Below, in pieces: positions 1-8,000 of a DNA stretch of 64,000 nt. Below the pieces are notes generated by a model. The model did no database searches. It was given only the letters and a program-made list of their open reading frames with translations, and was not told the origin of the DNA. Every line of letters begins with the position of its first letter. Position 1 is the first letter of the stretch. Position numbers and translations under genes: made by a program. Origin of the DNA: Aldersonia sp036524855. GTDB lineage: Bacteria > Actinomycetota > Actinomycetes > Mycobacteriales > Mycobacteriaceae. The DNA lies in NCBI GenBank assembly GCA_036524855.1, contig DATDBL010000145.1, positions 1 to 64,000 on the forward strand, in the 5' to 3' direction.

Positions 1-93
1 GGGCGCCGCGACGACGACGGAACGCCGCGTGGCGCGGGCCTTTTCGCGGCGGCGGCTCGCGTCGTAGCTGCGGCGCTCGGGTGTGCTCGACAT
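1..93 (-). CDS. TetR-family regulator, N-terminal fragment cut by window edge
   Basis: The complementary strand opens with ATG at 93-91 and reads 31 codons without a stop to the window edge. The peptide starts MSSTPERRSYDASRRREKAR and continues with ATRRSVVVAA. The basic run followed by RxSVVxAA is the usual beginning of the first helix of a TetR DNA-binding domain. The gene is divergent from the SnoaL-like gene, and a palindrome overlapping that gene's promoter fits autoregulated TetR arrangements. Family assignment rests only on this short N-terminus; the ligand-binding domain lies outside the window. Confidence 0.6.
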   Translation of the reverse strand, partial: MSSTPERRSYDASRRREKARATRRSVVVAAP

Positions 94-97
94 GGTC

Positions 98-135
98 TTG
101 CGATGCTATCCGAATTTTATTACAGTGGTCCTGTA
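98..135 (+). promoter_or_regulatory. Promoter with overlapping TetR-type operator
   Basis: TTGCGA (98-103) and TACAGT (121-126) form a -35/-10 pair with a 17-base spacer, directed at the SnoaL-like gene. The -10 element is the left arm of the inverted repeat TACAG-N5-CTGTA (121-135). This size and shape is common for TetR operators. It sits in the 70-base gap between the divergent tetR fragment and its neighbour, so binding there would block the promoter. Confidence 0.55.
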
Positions 136-163
136 TCTAATGTTCGGCACGGAAGAAGTCGTG

Positions 164-667
164 ATGGACGCGAAGCAACTGGCGCAGCGCAGCATCGAGA
201 TCATGGCCACGGGCACGCGGGCGGACTTCGACGCCGTCGTGCATCCCGCGGCGGTCAACCGCGAGGGCGACGCCGAACCGCCGGAGGCGCGCGGCACGGG
301 GCCCGCGGCCTGGTATGCGACGGCGGAATGGCTGCGGGCCGCGTTCGCCGACCTCCACTACGACATCGACGACTGCGTCGTCGAAGGGGACCTGGTCGCC
401 GTGCGGACGACGATGACCGGACGACACGTCGGCCCGTTCGTGATCTACGACGAGGACGCGGACGTGAAGCAGGCGTTCCCGCCGACCGGACGCAGCTTCG
501 CGGTGACCCAGTCGCACTGGCTGCGGATCAGCGACGGCAAGGTGATCGAGCATCGGGCGAACCGCGACGACATGGCGATGGCCGAGCAACTCGGCTGGGT
601 GCCGCCGTCGCCGGTCTACCTGTTCAAGATGGCCGCGGCGCGGCGGGCGGCACGCCGGTCAGCGTGA
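164..667 (+). CDS. SnoaL-like / ester cyclase-type polyketide cyclase family protein
   Basis: The 167-residue product looks like a single SnoaL-like NTF2-fold domain. It has an N-terminal helix with a conserved-type HP..VN segment (near residue 27), a WLRAAFADLHYDIDD strand-helix unit, and a late H-W-L-R-I-S-D-G-K-V-I-E-H-R strand typical of ester cyclases. ATG 164 is chosen because GGAAGAAG lies just upstream (151-158); earlier in-frame starts would place the promoter inside the gene. It is divergent from a TetR fragment and probably controlled by it. Its 3' end overlaps the convergent transporter gene by 9 bases. Members of this fold range from cyclases to simple binding proteins, so no reaction is assigned. 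Confidence 0.7.
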   Translation: MDAKQLAQRSIEIMATGTRADFDAVVHPAAVNREGDAEPPEARGTGPAAWYATAEWLRAAFADLHYDIDDCVVEGDLVAVRTTMTGRHVGPFVIYDEDADVKQAFPPTGRSFAVTQSHWLRISDGKVIEHRANRDDMAMAEQLGWVPPSPVYLFKMAAARRAARRSA

Positions 668-1783
668 CGAAGTCGCGAGCTCGGGTTTGCGCGCGGCGGC
701 ACGCTGTGCCATGCGCCGTCCGATCAGCACGAACAGCCGCGACAGCACCGGCGCCAGGAACAGCATCATGATCAGGCGCAGGAGCTGCACGCCCGCGACG
801 AAGGTCGGGTTGGCGCCGGACGACGCGGATAGCGCCAGCACCGCCGAGAGACCGCCGGGCGTCGTCGCGAGGTAGCCCTCGAGTGAGCTCGTGCCGGTCA
901 ACCGCGCGAGCAGCACGCCGAGTCCCGCGCACGCCACACCGATGCCGACGATCAGGACGAGCGCCCACGGCAGGGCACGGCCGATCGCGGCCACCGACTC
1001 GCGGTCGAACGCGAGCCCCGCCTGCCACCCCACGATTATGAGCGCGAGCGGCAGCACGGCGTGCGGCACCGTCGCGCCGAAATCGAGACCGGTCAACTCG
1101 AGCACGGTCGCGATGGTGAGTGGCACGAGCAGCGACCCGGCGGGGATTGGTACGAACCGCGCGATCAGCAGTCCGACTGCGGCGACGCCGACGAGGAACG
1201 CGACCCCCAGGTACCAGGGCGAGCCGGCGGCGCTGGCGGTCGCGGCACCGCCGTTGGGGTCGGCGCCGAAGGCGAATACCGCGATCAGCGGCAACGTCAC
1301 CACGACCACCGCGACCCGTAGGTACTGCACCACCGCGACCATGCGCTCGTCGCCACCGAGGTCGCGGGCGATCGCGACCAGGCCGCTCGCGCCACCGGCG
1401 ATCAGCGACAGCGATCCCGTGATCGGGTCGACGTCGCGGTGCAGCGCCAGCAGGGCACCGGCGACGATGCTGACCAGCAGCGTGCCCAAACAGACCGCGA
1501 GCACCGGCAGCCACGAATCGCCCAGCGCCCGCAGTGTGTCGAGATGCACCATCGTGCCGATGACCACGCCGAGCGCGGCCTGCGCGATCGACACCGACCA
1601 CTTGGGCACCTTCGTGGGTGCTCGCCCGGCCAGCGCCAGACCGATCGCGACCAGCAGTGAGGCGAACAACGCCGCCGATGGTGCGCCCGCGACGGTCAAC
1701 AGCGACCAGACCGCTGCGGTCGCGGCGACGAGTAGCAGCCAGCGGGCGGCGGTGCGGCGGGTATCGGAGGTGGGCGTTTTCAT
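659..1783 (-). CDS. AbrB-family (YdfA/AbrB duplication) membrane transporter
   Basis: The 374-residue product is almost entirely hydrophobic, with about ten membrane segments in two similar halves. The pattern matches the AbrB membrane family: GRAPTKVPKW and GVVIGTMV early, ALIIVGWQAGLAFD in the middle, EGYLATTPGGLSAVLALS and PTFVAGVQLLRLI near the end. Family members are putative regulators or transporters with no firmly known substrate. ATG 1783 is preferred to an upstream TTG. The gene is divergent from a MarR regulator across a 55-base AT-rich gap, so control by that MarR protein is likely. Confidence 0.75.
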   Translation of the reverse strand: MKTPTSDTRRTAARWLLLVAATAAVWSLLTVAGAPSAALFASLLVAIGLALAGRAPTKVPKWSVSIAQAALGVVIGTMVHLDTLRALGDSWLPVLAVCLGTLLVSIVAGALLALHRDVDPITGSLSLIAGGASGLVAIARDLGGDERMVAVVQYLRVAVVVVTLPLIAVFAFGADPNGGAATASAAGSPWYLGVAFLVGVAAVGLLIARFVPIPAGSLLVPLTIATVLELTGLDFGATVPHAVLPLALIIVGWQAGLAFDRESVAAIGRALPWALVLIVGIGVACAGLGVLLARLTGTSSLEGYLATTPGGLSAVLALSASSGANPTFVAGVQLLRLIMMLFLAPVLSRLFVLIGRRMAQRAAARKPELATSSR

Positions 1784-1838
1784 CGATAGCAAGACTAACC
1801 TTAATAATTGCTGGATTCAAGCCGAATCACTTACTACG
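1784..1838. promoter_or_regulatory. Divergent AT-rich promoter region with TTG-N7-CAAG motif
   Basis: This gap is far more AT-rich than its surroundings. It contains TTGCTGGATTCAAGC at 1808-1822, which differs at one position from a sequence at 22490-22504 just upstream of another marR gene. It also holds the spaced inverted repeat AGCAA-N15-TTGCT (1788-1812). Either could be the operator of the adjacent MarR protein. No clean -35/-10 pair was identified. Confidence 0.4.
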
Positions 1839-2303
1839 ATGTTGAGCATGACCTTGGTTATTCCTGAGCTGCGCGTCGACGCGACCAGTGAGGCGACCCA
1901 GCTGCGGGAGTCGATGATGGCGCTTGCCAGACGGCTGCGCCGCCATCGCAGCGTTTCCGACCTCACCCCGAGCCAGCTGCAGATGCTCGGCGACATTCAG
2001 CGTTCCGGCGTGATCGTGCCCGGTGAACTCGCAGCGCGACAGAGCGTGCGGGTGCAGTCGCTGACCGGTGGGCTCAACACACTCGAGGATCGCGGCCTCA
2101 TCGCGCGGCGCACCGACCCGGACGACCGTCGCCGGCAACTGATCGAACTCACCCCCGCCGCCGAGGATCTGCTGCGCCGCGACCGCGTCGAACGCGACGC
2201 CTGGCTCGAGCAAGCGCTGCACACCAACCTCACCGAACTCGAGCGCGGCGTGCTCGCGCTCGCTGCCCCGATCCTCGCGAAGCTGGCCTACAGTGACACC
2301 TGA
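1839..2303 (+). CDS. MarR-family transcriptional regulator
   Basis: The 154-residue product has a winged helix-turn-helix: LTPSQLQMLGDIQRSGVIVPGELAARQSV, then a recognition helix QSLTGGLNTLEDRGLI and the wing RRTDPDDRRRQLIELT. The DPDDRR wing is characteristic of MarR proteins. Starts at ATG 1839 or ATG 1848 are both possible. The gene is divergent from the AbrB-type transporter and probably regulates it and itself. The stop codon lies inside the first copy of a 25-base tandem repeat. Confidence 0.85.
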   Translation: MLSMTLVIPELRVDATSEATQLRESMMALARRLRRHRSVSDLTPSQLQMLGDIQRSGVIVPGELAARQSVRVQSLTGGLNTLEDRGLIARRTDPDDRRRQLIELTPAAEDLLRRDRVERDAWLEQALHTNLTELERGVLALAAPILAKLAYSDT

Positions 2304-2356
2304 GCTGCCCGCAGCTGTCGACACCTGAGCTGCCCGCAGCTGTCGACACCTGAGCT
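2295..2356 (+). repeat. 25-bp tandem repeat, 2.5 copies, hairpin-forming
   Basis: Two identical 25-base units (2295-2319, 2320-2344) are followed by 12 bases of a third (2345-2356). Each unit contains AGCTG-CCCG-CAGCT bracketed by GACA and TGTC, so each can fold as a hairpin. The first unit includes the marR stop codon. This is probably a duplicated terminator between marR and the DedA gene, although no T-run follows. Confidence 0.7.
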
Positions 2357-2390
2357 CCCGCTAGCCTGTCCGGGTGAGGCCGACCGTCCG

Positions 2391-2990
2391 GTGAACGACA
2401 TCCTGACCATCCCCGCCGGCTGGGTCTACGTCGTCGTCGGCCTGATGATCTTCGCCGAGGACGCGTTGTTCATCGGCTTCGTCATCCCGGGGGAGACCGC
2501 CGCGGTGCTCGCGGGAGTGGCCGCGAGTCAGCAGACCGCGAGCCTGCCGATCGTGCTCGGCGTCGTCGTCGTCGCCGCCATCGTCGGCGATTCGGTCGGC
2601 TACCGGATCGGGGCGCACTACGGCCCGACGATCCTCGAGTTGCAGATGGTGCGCAACCGTCAGGACAAGGTCGACCGTGCGCAGGCGTTGCTCGTCGAAC
2701 GCGGCGGCTGGGCGGTGTTTTTCGGCCGCTTCGTCGCGTTCTTTCGCGCCGTCGTGCCGACGATGTCCGGGATCTCGCACATGCCGTACCGCCGCTTCCT
2801 GGTCTTCAACGTTCTCGGTGGCGTCGTGTGGGGCACCGTCTTCGTGCTTGTCGGCTATCTCGCCGGCAGTTCCTACAGCGCTGCGTCCGATGCCGTGGGC
2901 CGCGACGTGGTGCTGGTCGTCGTGGTGGTAGCGGCGGTGTTGTTCGTCGCGTGGCGTGTGCGGGTGTTCCATCGTCAGCGCAGTCGATAG
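2391..2990 (+). CDS. DedA-family (SNARE-associated/VTT domain) membrane protein
   Basis: The 199-residue product matches DedA proteins. It has an opening hydrophobic segment with AEDALFIGFVIPGE, in which an acidic residue is followed by a re-entrant PGE motif. Further on come GDSVGYRIG, the conserved FFGRFVAFFRAVVPTMSG motif (F-x-R-x(3)-R-x(3)-P) and a C-terminal membrane helix. DedA proteins act in lipid flipping and envelope homeostasis. Start is GTG 2391. The DUF2752 gene follows within 10 bases, so the two are probably co-transcribed. Confidence 0.85.
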   Translation: MNDILTIPAGWVYVVVGLMIFAEDALFIGFVIPGETAAVLAGVAASQQTASLPIVLGVVVVAAIVGDSVGYRIGAHYGPTILELQMVRNRQDKVDRAQALLVERGGWAVFFGRFVAFFRAVVPTMSGISHMPYRRFLVFNVLGGVVWGTVFVLVGYLAGSSYSAASDAVGRDVVLVVVVVAAVLFVAWRVRVFHRQRSR

Positions 2991-2996
2991 CGTGGA

Positions 2997-3392
2997 GTGG
3001 TGAACACCCCCATACGGACCGGTCCGGCGCCGTTCGCCGTCGCCGGTTCCGCCGCCGGTGCCGTGATCGCGGCGTTCGCGCTGTTGCGGATCCGCGACCC
3101 GCACGTCGCGACGTACGTCGCATGCCCGTTCCACACCGCCACCGGAATGTGGTGTCCGCTGTGCGGCGGGCTGCGGGCCGGGGCCGACCTCACCCACGGC
3201 GACGTCGTCGGGTCGCTGTCGAGCAATGCGCTGGTCGCGCCGGCTGTGGTCGTCGCGGTGTTCGCGTGGCTGGCGTGGGTCGCCGGCCGGCCGCCGCGAC
3301 CCGGACGGGCAGCGGTCTGGACACTCGTCGCGGTAGCCCTCGCCTTTACGCTCGCCCGCAACACCGACTGGGGCGCCTGGTTCGCGCCGTAA
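2997..3392 (+). CDS. DUF2752 membrane protein
   Basis: The 131-residue product has three to four membrane helices. It carries the DUF2752 hallmark CPLCGGLRAGADL, with CPFHTATG just before it. These paired cysteine-containing motifs are typical of the family, whose function is unknown. Two adjacent GTG codons (2997, 3000) could start it. It lies 6 bases after the DedA stop and 15 bases before a 31-residue membrane peptide, which suggests one small operon of membrane proteins. Confidence 0.75.
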   Translation: MVNTPIRTGPAPFAVAGSAAGAVIAAFALLRIRDPHVATYVACPFHTATGMWCPLCGGLRAGADLTHGDVVGSLSSNALVAPAVVVAVFAWLAWVAGRPPRPGRAAVWTLVAVALAFTLARNTDWGAWFAP

Positions 3393-3407
3393 CGACAGGA
3401 GCACGCC

Positions 3408-3503
3408 ATGGCCATGCAGATCTTCTCGCTGATCGTGATGATCGGCGCCCTCGTCCTGCTGATCCCGGTCGCGATCCGCGTGTTCCGCAACAAGGACAAG
3501 TAG
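3408..3503 (+). CDS. 31-residue single-pass membrane peptide
   Basis: ATG 3408 opens a 31-codon frame ending with TAG at 3501-3503. The peptide is MAMQIFSLIVM followed by a long Ile/Leu/Val stretch and the basic tail RVFRNKDK. It would form one transmembrane helix with a cytoplasmic positive end. AGGAG at 3397-3401 is ideally spaced (6 bases) from the ATG. It directly follows the DUF2752 gene and ends at a hairpin. Function is unknown, but the ribosome binding site and composition make it a believable real gene. Confidence 0.65.
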   Translation: MAMQIFSLIVMIGALVLLIPVAIRVFRNKDK

Positions 3504-3505
3504 AC

Positions 3506-3549
3506 CCGTGAGTGGTCGAAGAGTCTCTGCACTCGTTAACCACTCACGG
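3506..3549 (+). terminator. Hairpin of the CCCGTGAGT family
   Basis: CCGTGAGTGGT (3506-3516) and ACCACTCACGG (3539-3549) are perfect inverted arms around a 22-base centre with further partial pairing. It follows the small membrane peptide gene immediately. Related hairpins beginning CCCGTGAGT occur at 11187 and 32518, all at gene ends. There is no T-run, so termination is inferred. Confidence 0.6.
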
Positions 3550-3576
3550 CTGCTGTTCGCGGAGGAAAATCTACGC

Positions 3577-3771
3577 ATGGCCGACGAATCGCTCAAGGCG
3601 CGCGTACGGGCGAAGTTGCTTCGCCAGATCGTTGAGGACGGCGGTGAGCAGACCGAGGACGACGACGACCCACGGCTGATTGCGCTCGAGGCCGACCTCA
3701 CCGCCCTCGACGAGGTCGGCGACGACGACCCGCTCGTCGAGGAACTCGCCGTCCGTTACTGGGTGCCCTAG
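3577..3771 (+). CDS. Small acidic hypothetical protein
   Basis: The 64-residue product is MADESLKARVRAK followed by a strongly acidic middle (EDGGEQTEDDDD) and a DDDPLVEELAVRYWVP end. GGAGGAAAA (3561-3569) precedes ATG 3577 at good spacing. No family was recognised. It is probably a soluble helical protein. Its last four bases overlap the 3' end of the convergent M1 peptidase gene. Confidence 0.55.
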   Translation: MADESLKARVRAKLLRQIVEDGGEQTEDDDDPRLIALEADLTALDEVGDDDPLVEELAVRYWVP

Positions 3772-5099
3772 CCGCGTGACGCGCGGCGCGGCAGTTCCGG
3801 CAGCGGCTTCGCGTGCAGCCACGCGTCCCAGAGTGGGCGCAGCGGGATGTTGGTGTAATGCGCGGCCAGGTCCGTGAACGCCTGCGTGGTCACCGACGAG
3901 TGCCGATGCCCCGCGGTCCACGAACGCAGTAGCGCGAAGAACTGTGTATCGCCGAGTTCGGTCCGCAGCGCGTGCAACGTCAACGCGCCCCGCTTGTAGA
4001 GCCGGTCGTCGAACATCAGCGCGGGACCGGGATCATCGATCTCGATGTTCTGCGGCTGCCGCGCCAGGCTCTGCCGCGCCGCGCGGGCGAGCTGCTCCGC
4101 GGTCGGCCCGCCCGAGTTCTCCGACCATAACCACTCCGCGTAGCAGGCGAATCCCTCGTGCAGCCAGATGTCGCGCCAGTAGCGGATGGTGAGGCTGTTG
4201 CCGAACCACTGATGCGCCAGCTCGTGCGCCACCAGCCGTTCCGCGCCCCGCCGGCCGTCGCAGTGGTTGGCGCCGAAGATCGACAGCGCCTGCGCCTCGA
4301 CCGGGATCTCGAGCGCTTCGTCGGTGACGACGACGGTGTAGTCGGTGAACGGATACGGCCCGAAAAGCCGTTGGAACACGTCCATCATCTGCGGCTGCCG
4401 ACCGAAGTCGTGGTCGAACTTGGCGCGCAGTCGCGGTGGCAGGATCGCATGCATCGGGATCGGGCCGCGGCTGACCCGGCGCGTCTCGTAGTTGCCGATC
4501 TGCACCGTCGCCAGGTAACTCGACATCGGCTCCGGTGCCTCGTACACCCACGTCGTCTGGCTGGCCTTGCGTTGCTTGCGCACGAGGGTCCCGTTCGCCA
4601 CTGCGTAGAACGGGTTGTCGGTGGTGATCGAGATGCGGTAGCTCGCCTTCGAACTCGGGTGATCGTCGCACGGAAACCACGACGCGGCGCCGTTGGGCTG
4701 GCTCGCGACGATCGCGCCCTCGGTCAACTCCTCCCAGCCGACTTCGCCCCACGGCCCGCGGATCGGTTTCGGGATGCCCGCGTACTGCACGACCATCGAC
4801 AGTCCGCCGCCGGCGGGGATGCGGCTCGCCGGGGTGACGGTCAGCTTGCCGCGGGCATGGCCGTACTTCGCCCGCGCGCCGTTCACCCACACCTTCGACA
4901 CCGGCAGTGCCTGCGACAGGTCGAGGCTGAAGCGCTGGCGTGCCTCGGTGGTAACCGCGGTGATGGCCGCCTTGCCCATCAGCCGGTTGTTGACCACCCG
5001 GTACTGCAGGTCGAGTTCGTAGCGCGACACCCGGTAGCCGCGGTTGCCGTTCTGCGGCAGGTAGTCGTCGATCGGTTCCTCGTAGAACTTGCCGGGCAT
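3768..5099 (-). CDS. M1-family zinc metallopeptidase (aminopeptidase N-like)
   Basis: The 443-residue product has the M1 zinc site HELAHQW (residues 292-298). The third ligand Glu follows after 18 residues (WLHEGF, about residue 315), preceded by a VEAQALSIF strand in place of GAMEN. A YKRGALTLHALR segment follows near the C-terminus, and the N-terminal beta domain is present. The large C-terminal helical domain of PepN is absent, as in short M1 enzymes. ATG 5099 is chosen because its A overlaps the TGA of the upstream synthetase gene (TGATG), so translation is coupled. Cutting a product of that synthetase is a plausible role: peptidases that degrade epsilon-poly-lysine accompany some Pls systems. 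The substrate is inferred, not shown. Confidence 0.85.
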   Translation of the reverse strand: MPGKFYEEPIDDYLPQNGNRGYRVSRYELDLQYRVVNNRLMGKAAITAVTTEARQRFSLDLSQALPVSKVWVNGARAKYGHARGKLTVTPASRIPAGGGLSMVVQYAGIPKPIRGPWGEVGWEELTEGAIVASQPNGAASWFPCDDHPSSKASYRISITTDNPFYAVANGTLVRKQRKASQTTWVYEAPEPMSSYLATVQIGNYETRRVSRGPIPMHAILPPRLRAKFDHDFGRQPQMMDVFQRLFGPYPFTDYTVVVTDEALEIPVEAQALSIFGANHCDGRRGAERLVAHELAHQWFGNSLTIRYWRDIWLHEGFACYAEWLWSENSGGPTAEQLARAARQSLARQPQNIEIDDPGPALMFDDRLYKRGALTLHALRTELGDTQFFALLRSWTAGHRHSSVTTQAFTDLAAHYTNIPLRPLWDAWLHAKPLPELPRRASRG

Positions 5100-8000
5100 C
5101 AGGCCTTCCCGCCTCGCCCGGACCCGCTTCTTCCATCGGTCCACGGCGCGATCGGGTTGCCCTGCCAGCGCGTCGACGGCGGCACGGTGTCGCCGCGCAT
5201 CACCAGCGACGCCGGCCCGACCGTCGCACCCGCGCCGATCGACGCCGCGGGCAGCGCGACGCAGTGTGGCCCCAGCGTCGCGCCGGGGCCGAGGGTCACG
5301 GTGTCCATGGCCATGATCCGATCATGGAACAGGTGCGTCTGCACGACGCAACCCCGCTCGACGGTGGCTCCGTCGCCGAGGGTCACCAGGTCGGCCTCCG
5401 GCAGCCAGTACGACTCGCACCACACCCCACGTCCGATCCTCGCGCCGAGGCCGCGCAGCCACAGGTTCATCACCGCGGTGCCCGTCGCCCCGCGCGCAAA
5501 CCACGGCGCCGCAACCGTCTCGACGAACGCGTCCGAAACCTCGTTGCGCCACACGAACGACGACCAGAGCGGGTGTTCGACCTTTCGGATCCGGCCAACC
5601 ACCAGCCACTTCGCCAGCACCGCGGCCAACCCCGCCACCGCCCCGGCGATCAGCAGGACCACGCCCGACGCCAGCGCGGCCGTCCAGTAGCCGACGCCCG
5701 ACGCGAGCGCGGCAAGCGTGAACAGCACGCACAGCCCGATGCCGAAGGTGACGATCATCGGGACCAGCCGGCACGTTTCGACGGCGGCGCGGGCGAACTT
5801 GAGCCGCGCGGGCGGGTGGAACGTGCGCTCGAGATCGGCCTCGTTGACGGCGCGGCGCAACCGCACCGGCGGGCTGCCCAGCCACGACGAACCCGCCTTC
5901 GCCTTGGACGGCGCCGCCGACAGCACCGCCACCAGGCCGTTCTTCGGTACCCGACGCCCAGGTGCGGTCATGCCGGAGTTGCCCAGGAACGCGCGCTTGC
6001 CGATCTTGGCGCGCGCGATGTGCATCCAGCCGCCCCCGAGTTCGTAGCTCGCGATCATGGTGTCGTCGGCGAGAAATGCCCCGTCCCCGACGGTCGTGAA
6101 CTTCGGCAGCAGCAGCACCGTCGACGCCTCGACGCCCTTGCCGACGTCGGCGCCGAGCAGGCGCAGCCAGATCGGGGTGAGCAGGCTCGCGTACAGCGGG
6201 AACAGGAACGTGCGGGCGGAATCCATCAGGCGTTCGGTCGCCCACACCTGCCAGCCCACCCGGCTGCGGACGGGGTGATAGCCCTCGGACACGCCGATCG
6301 AGAGCAACCGGACCGCGACGACGGTCACGAGCGCGAAGACGAACAGGCTGACCAGTGTCGCGACCGGCAGGATCGCGATCGAACGCACGAACGCCTCCCC
6401 GACCGAGGCGGTATCGCGGATCCACCAGCCGATGAGCGCGATCCCGGCGGCGAGACCGACGATCGGCAGCGCACCGAGCGCGACGGACGTGATGCCGAAC
6501 ACGAGGATCCAGCGGGCGGCCCGCGGCGGCGTCTCCGGAGGCCAGGCGTGCGCGGCCTTGCCGACCTTCACGGCCGGCGACCCCGCCCAGTGCTGGCCGC
6601 CCTTCACTCGGCCGAACACCGCGGACCCGGGCGCGACCTCCGCGTTCTTGCCGATCTCGGCGCCCGGCAACAGTGTCGAGCGCGAACCGACCACCGCGCC
6701 GGCTCCGACGGTGATCCGGCCGATGTGCACCTCGTCGCCGTCGATCCAGTGCCCAGACAGATCGACCTCGGGTTCGATGCAGCAGCCGTCGCCGAGGTCG
6801 AGCATCCCGGTGACCGGCGGCAGGGTGTGCAGGTCGACCCCTCGGCCGACGTGCGCACCCAACGCCCGCGCGAACGGCACCATCCACGGCGCGCCGGACA
6901 GGTTCTCCGCGCCACTGGCTTCCGAGAGTCGGAGCGCGATCCACAGCCGCAGGTGCTCCGATCCGCCGCGGGGGTAGACACCTGGTCGGAGCCCGCCGAG
7001 CAGCAGTCGCGCGCCCACGACGCAGATCGCCATCCGGCCGAGCGGGGTGATGAACAACAGGAACCCGCCGAGCGTCCACCACCAGTTCGGGGTCGGCACC
7101 CAGACGAGCGTCGTGCCGGGACCGGTCGGGGTGAGCAGGCCCAGCACTCCGGTTGCGATCGCCAGCCACGTCACCCACTGCAGTCCGGTCAGCGTCGCGA
7201 GCGGGAGCGTCGCCGCGATCTGGAGGAACTGCGCCCGTCGCGGTGTGGGTAGCACGTGCCGCTCGGTGACAGCTGCAGTGGGGGCGAAATCGTCGAGTCG
7301 CTCGGCGAGGCTGCCGAGGCGCGGATGGTCGTAGAGGTCGGCGACGGTGACCTCCGGGAACCGTTCCCGCAGCCGGGTCACGAGTTGCGCCGCAGCGAGC
7401 GACCCGCCGCCGATGTCGAAGAAGTCGTCGTCTGCCCCGGTGATCTGGGCGCCGAGGACCGAGGTCCACAGCCCGGCCACCCAACCGGCTGTGCCCGTCA
7501 GGCCGTGCTCGGCGGTCTCGGCGCCGACGCCGGCCAACGGCCACGGCAGCGCGTCGCGGTCGACCTTGCCCGACGTGCGGGTCGGTAGCTCGTCGACGAG
7601 CGCGAGCCGCGGCACCAGCGCGGCCGGTAGATGATGCGCCAACTCGGCGCGGGCGGCCTTCAGGTCGAAGCCGTCCTCGGCGACGAGGTAGCCGACGAGG
7701 ATCTGGTGGCCCGCGTCCGTGCTGCGCACCGCCGCCGCGCCGCCCAGCACGCCGGGCAGGTTCTGCAGCGCCGCGTCGACCTCGCCGAGTTCGATGCGCC
7801 GCCCGCCAAGCTTCACCTGATCGTCGGCGCGACCCTGGAACACCAGCCCCGACCACTCCAGCCGCACCAGGTCGCCGCTGCGATAGGCGCGTTCCCAGCC
7901 GAGCGTGGGCATGGGCGCGTACTTCTCGGCGTCCTTCGCCGGGTCCAGGTAGCGGGCGAGTCCGACACCGCCGATCACGAGCTCGCCGATCTCACCCTCG

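Noticed and set aside
891..1838. N-terminal extension of the MarR frame
   Set aside because: It runs antisense through the transporter gene and has Ser/Thr/Pro low complexity. MarR homology begins at 1839.
5264..7252. Long plus-strand open frame opposite the Pls-like synthetase
   Set aside because: Its product is an Arg/Gln/His-rich low-complexity protein typical of antisense frames. The minus strand encodes clear adenylation and carrier domains.
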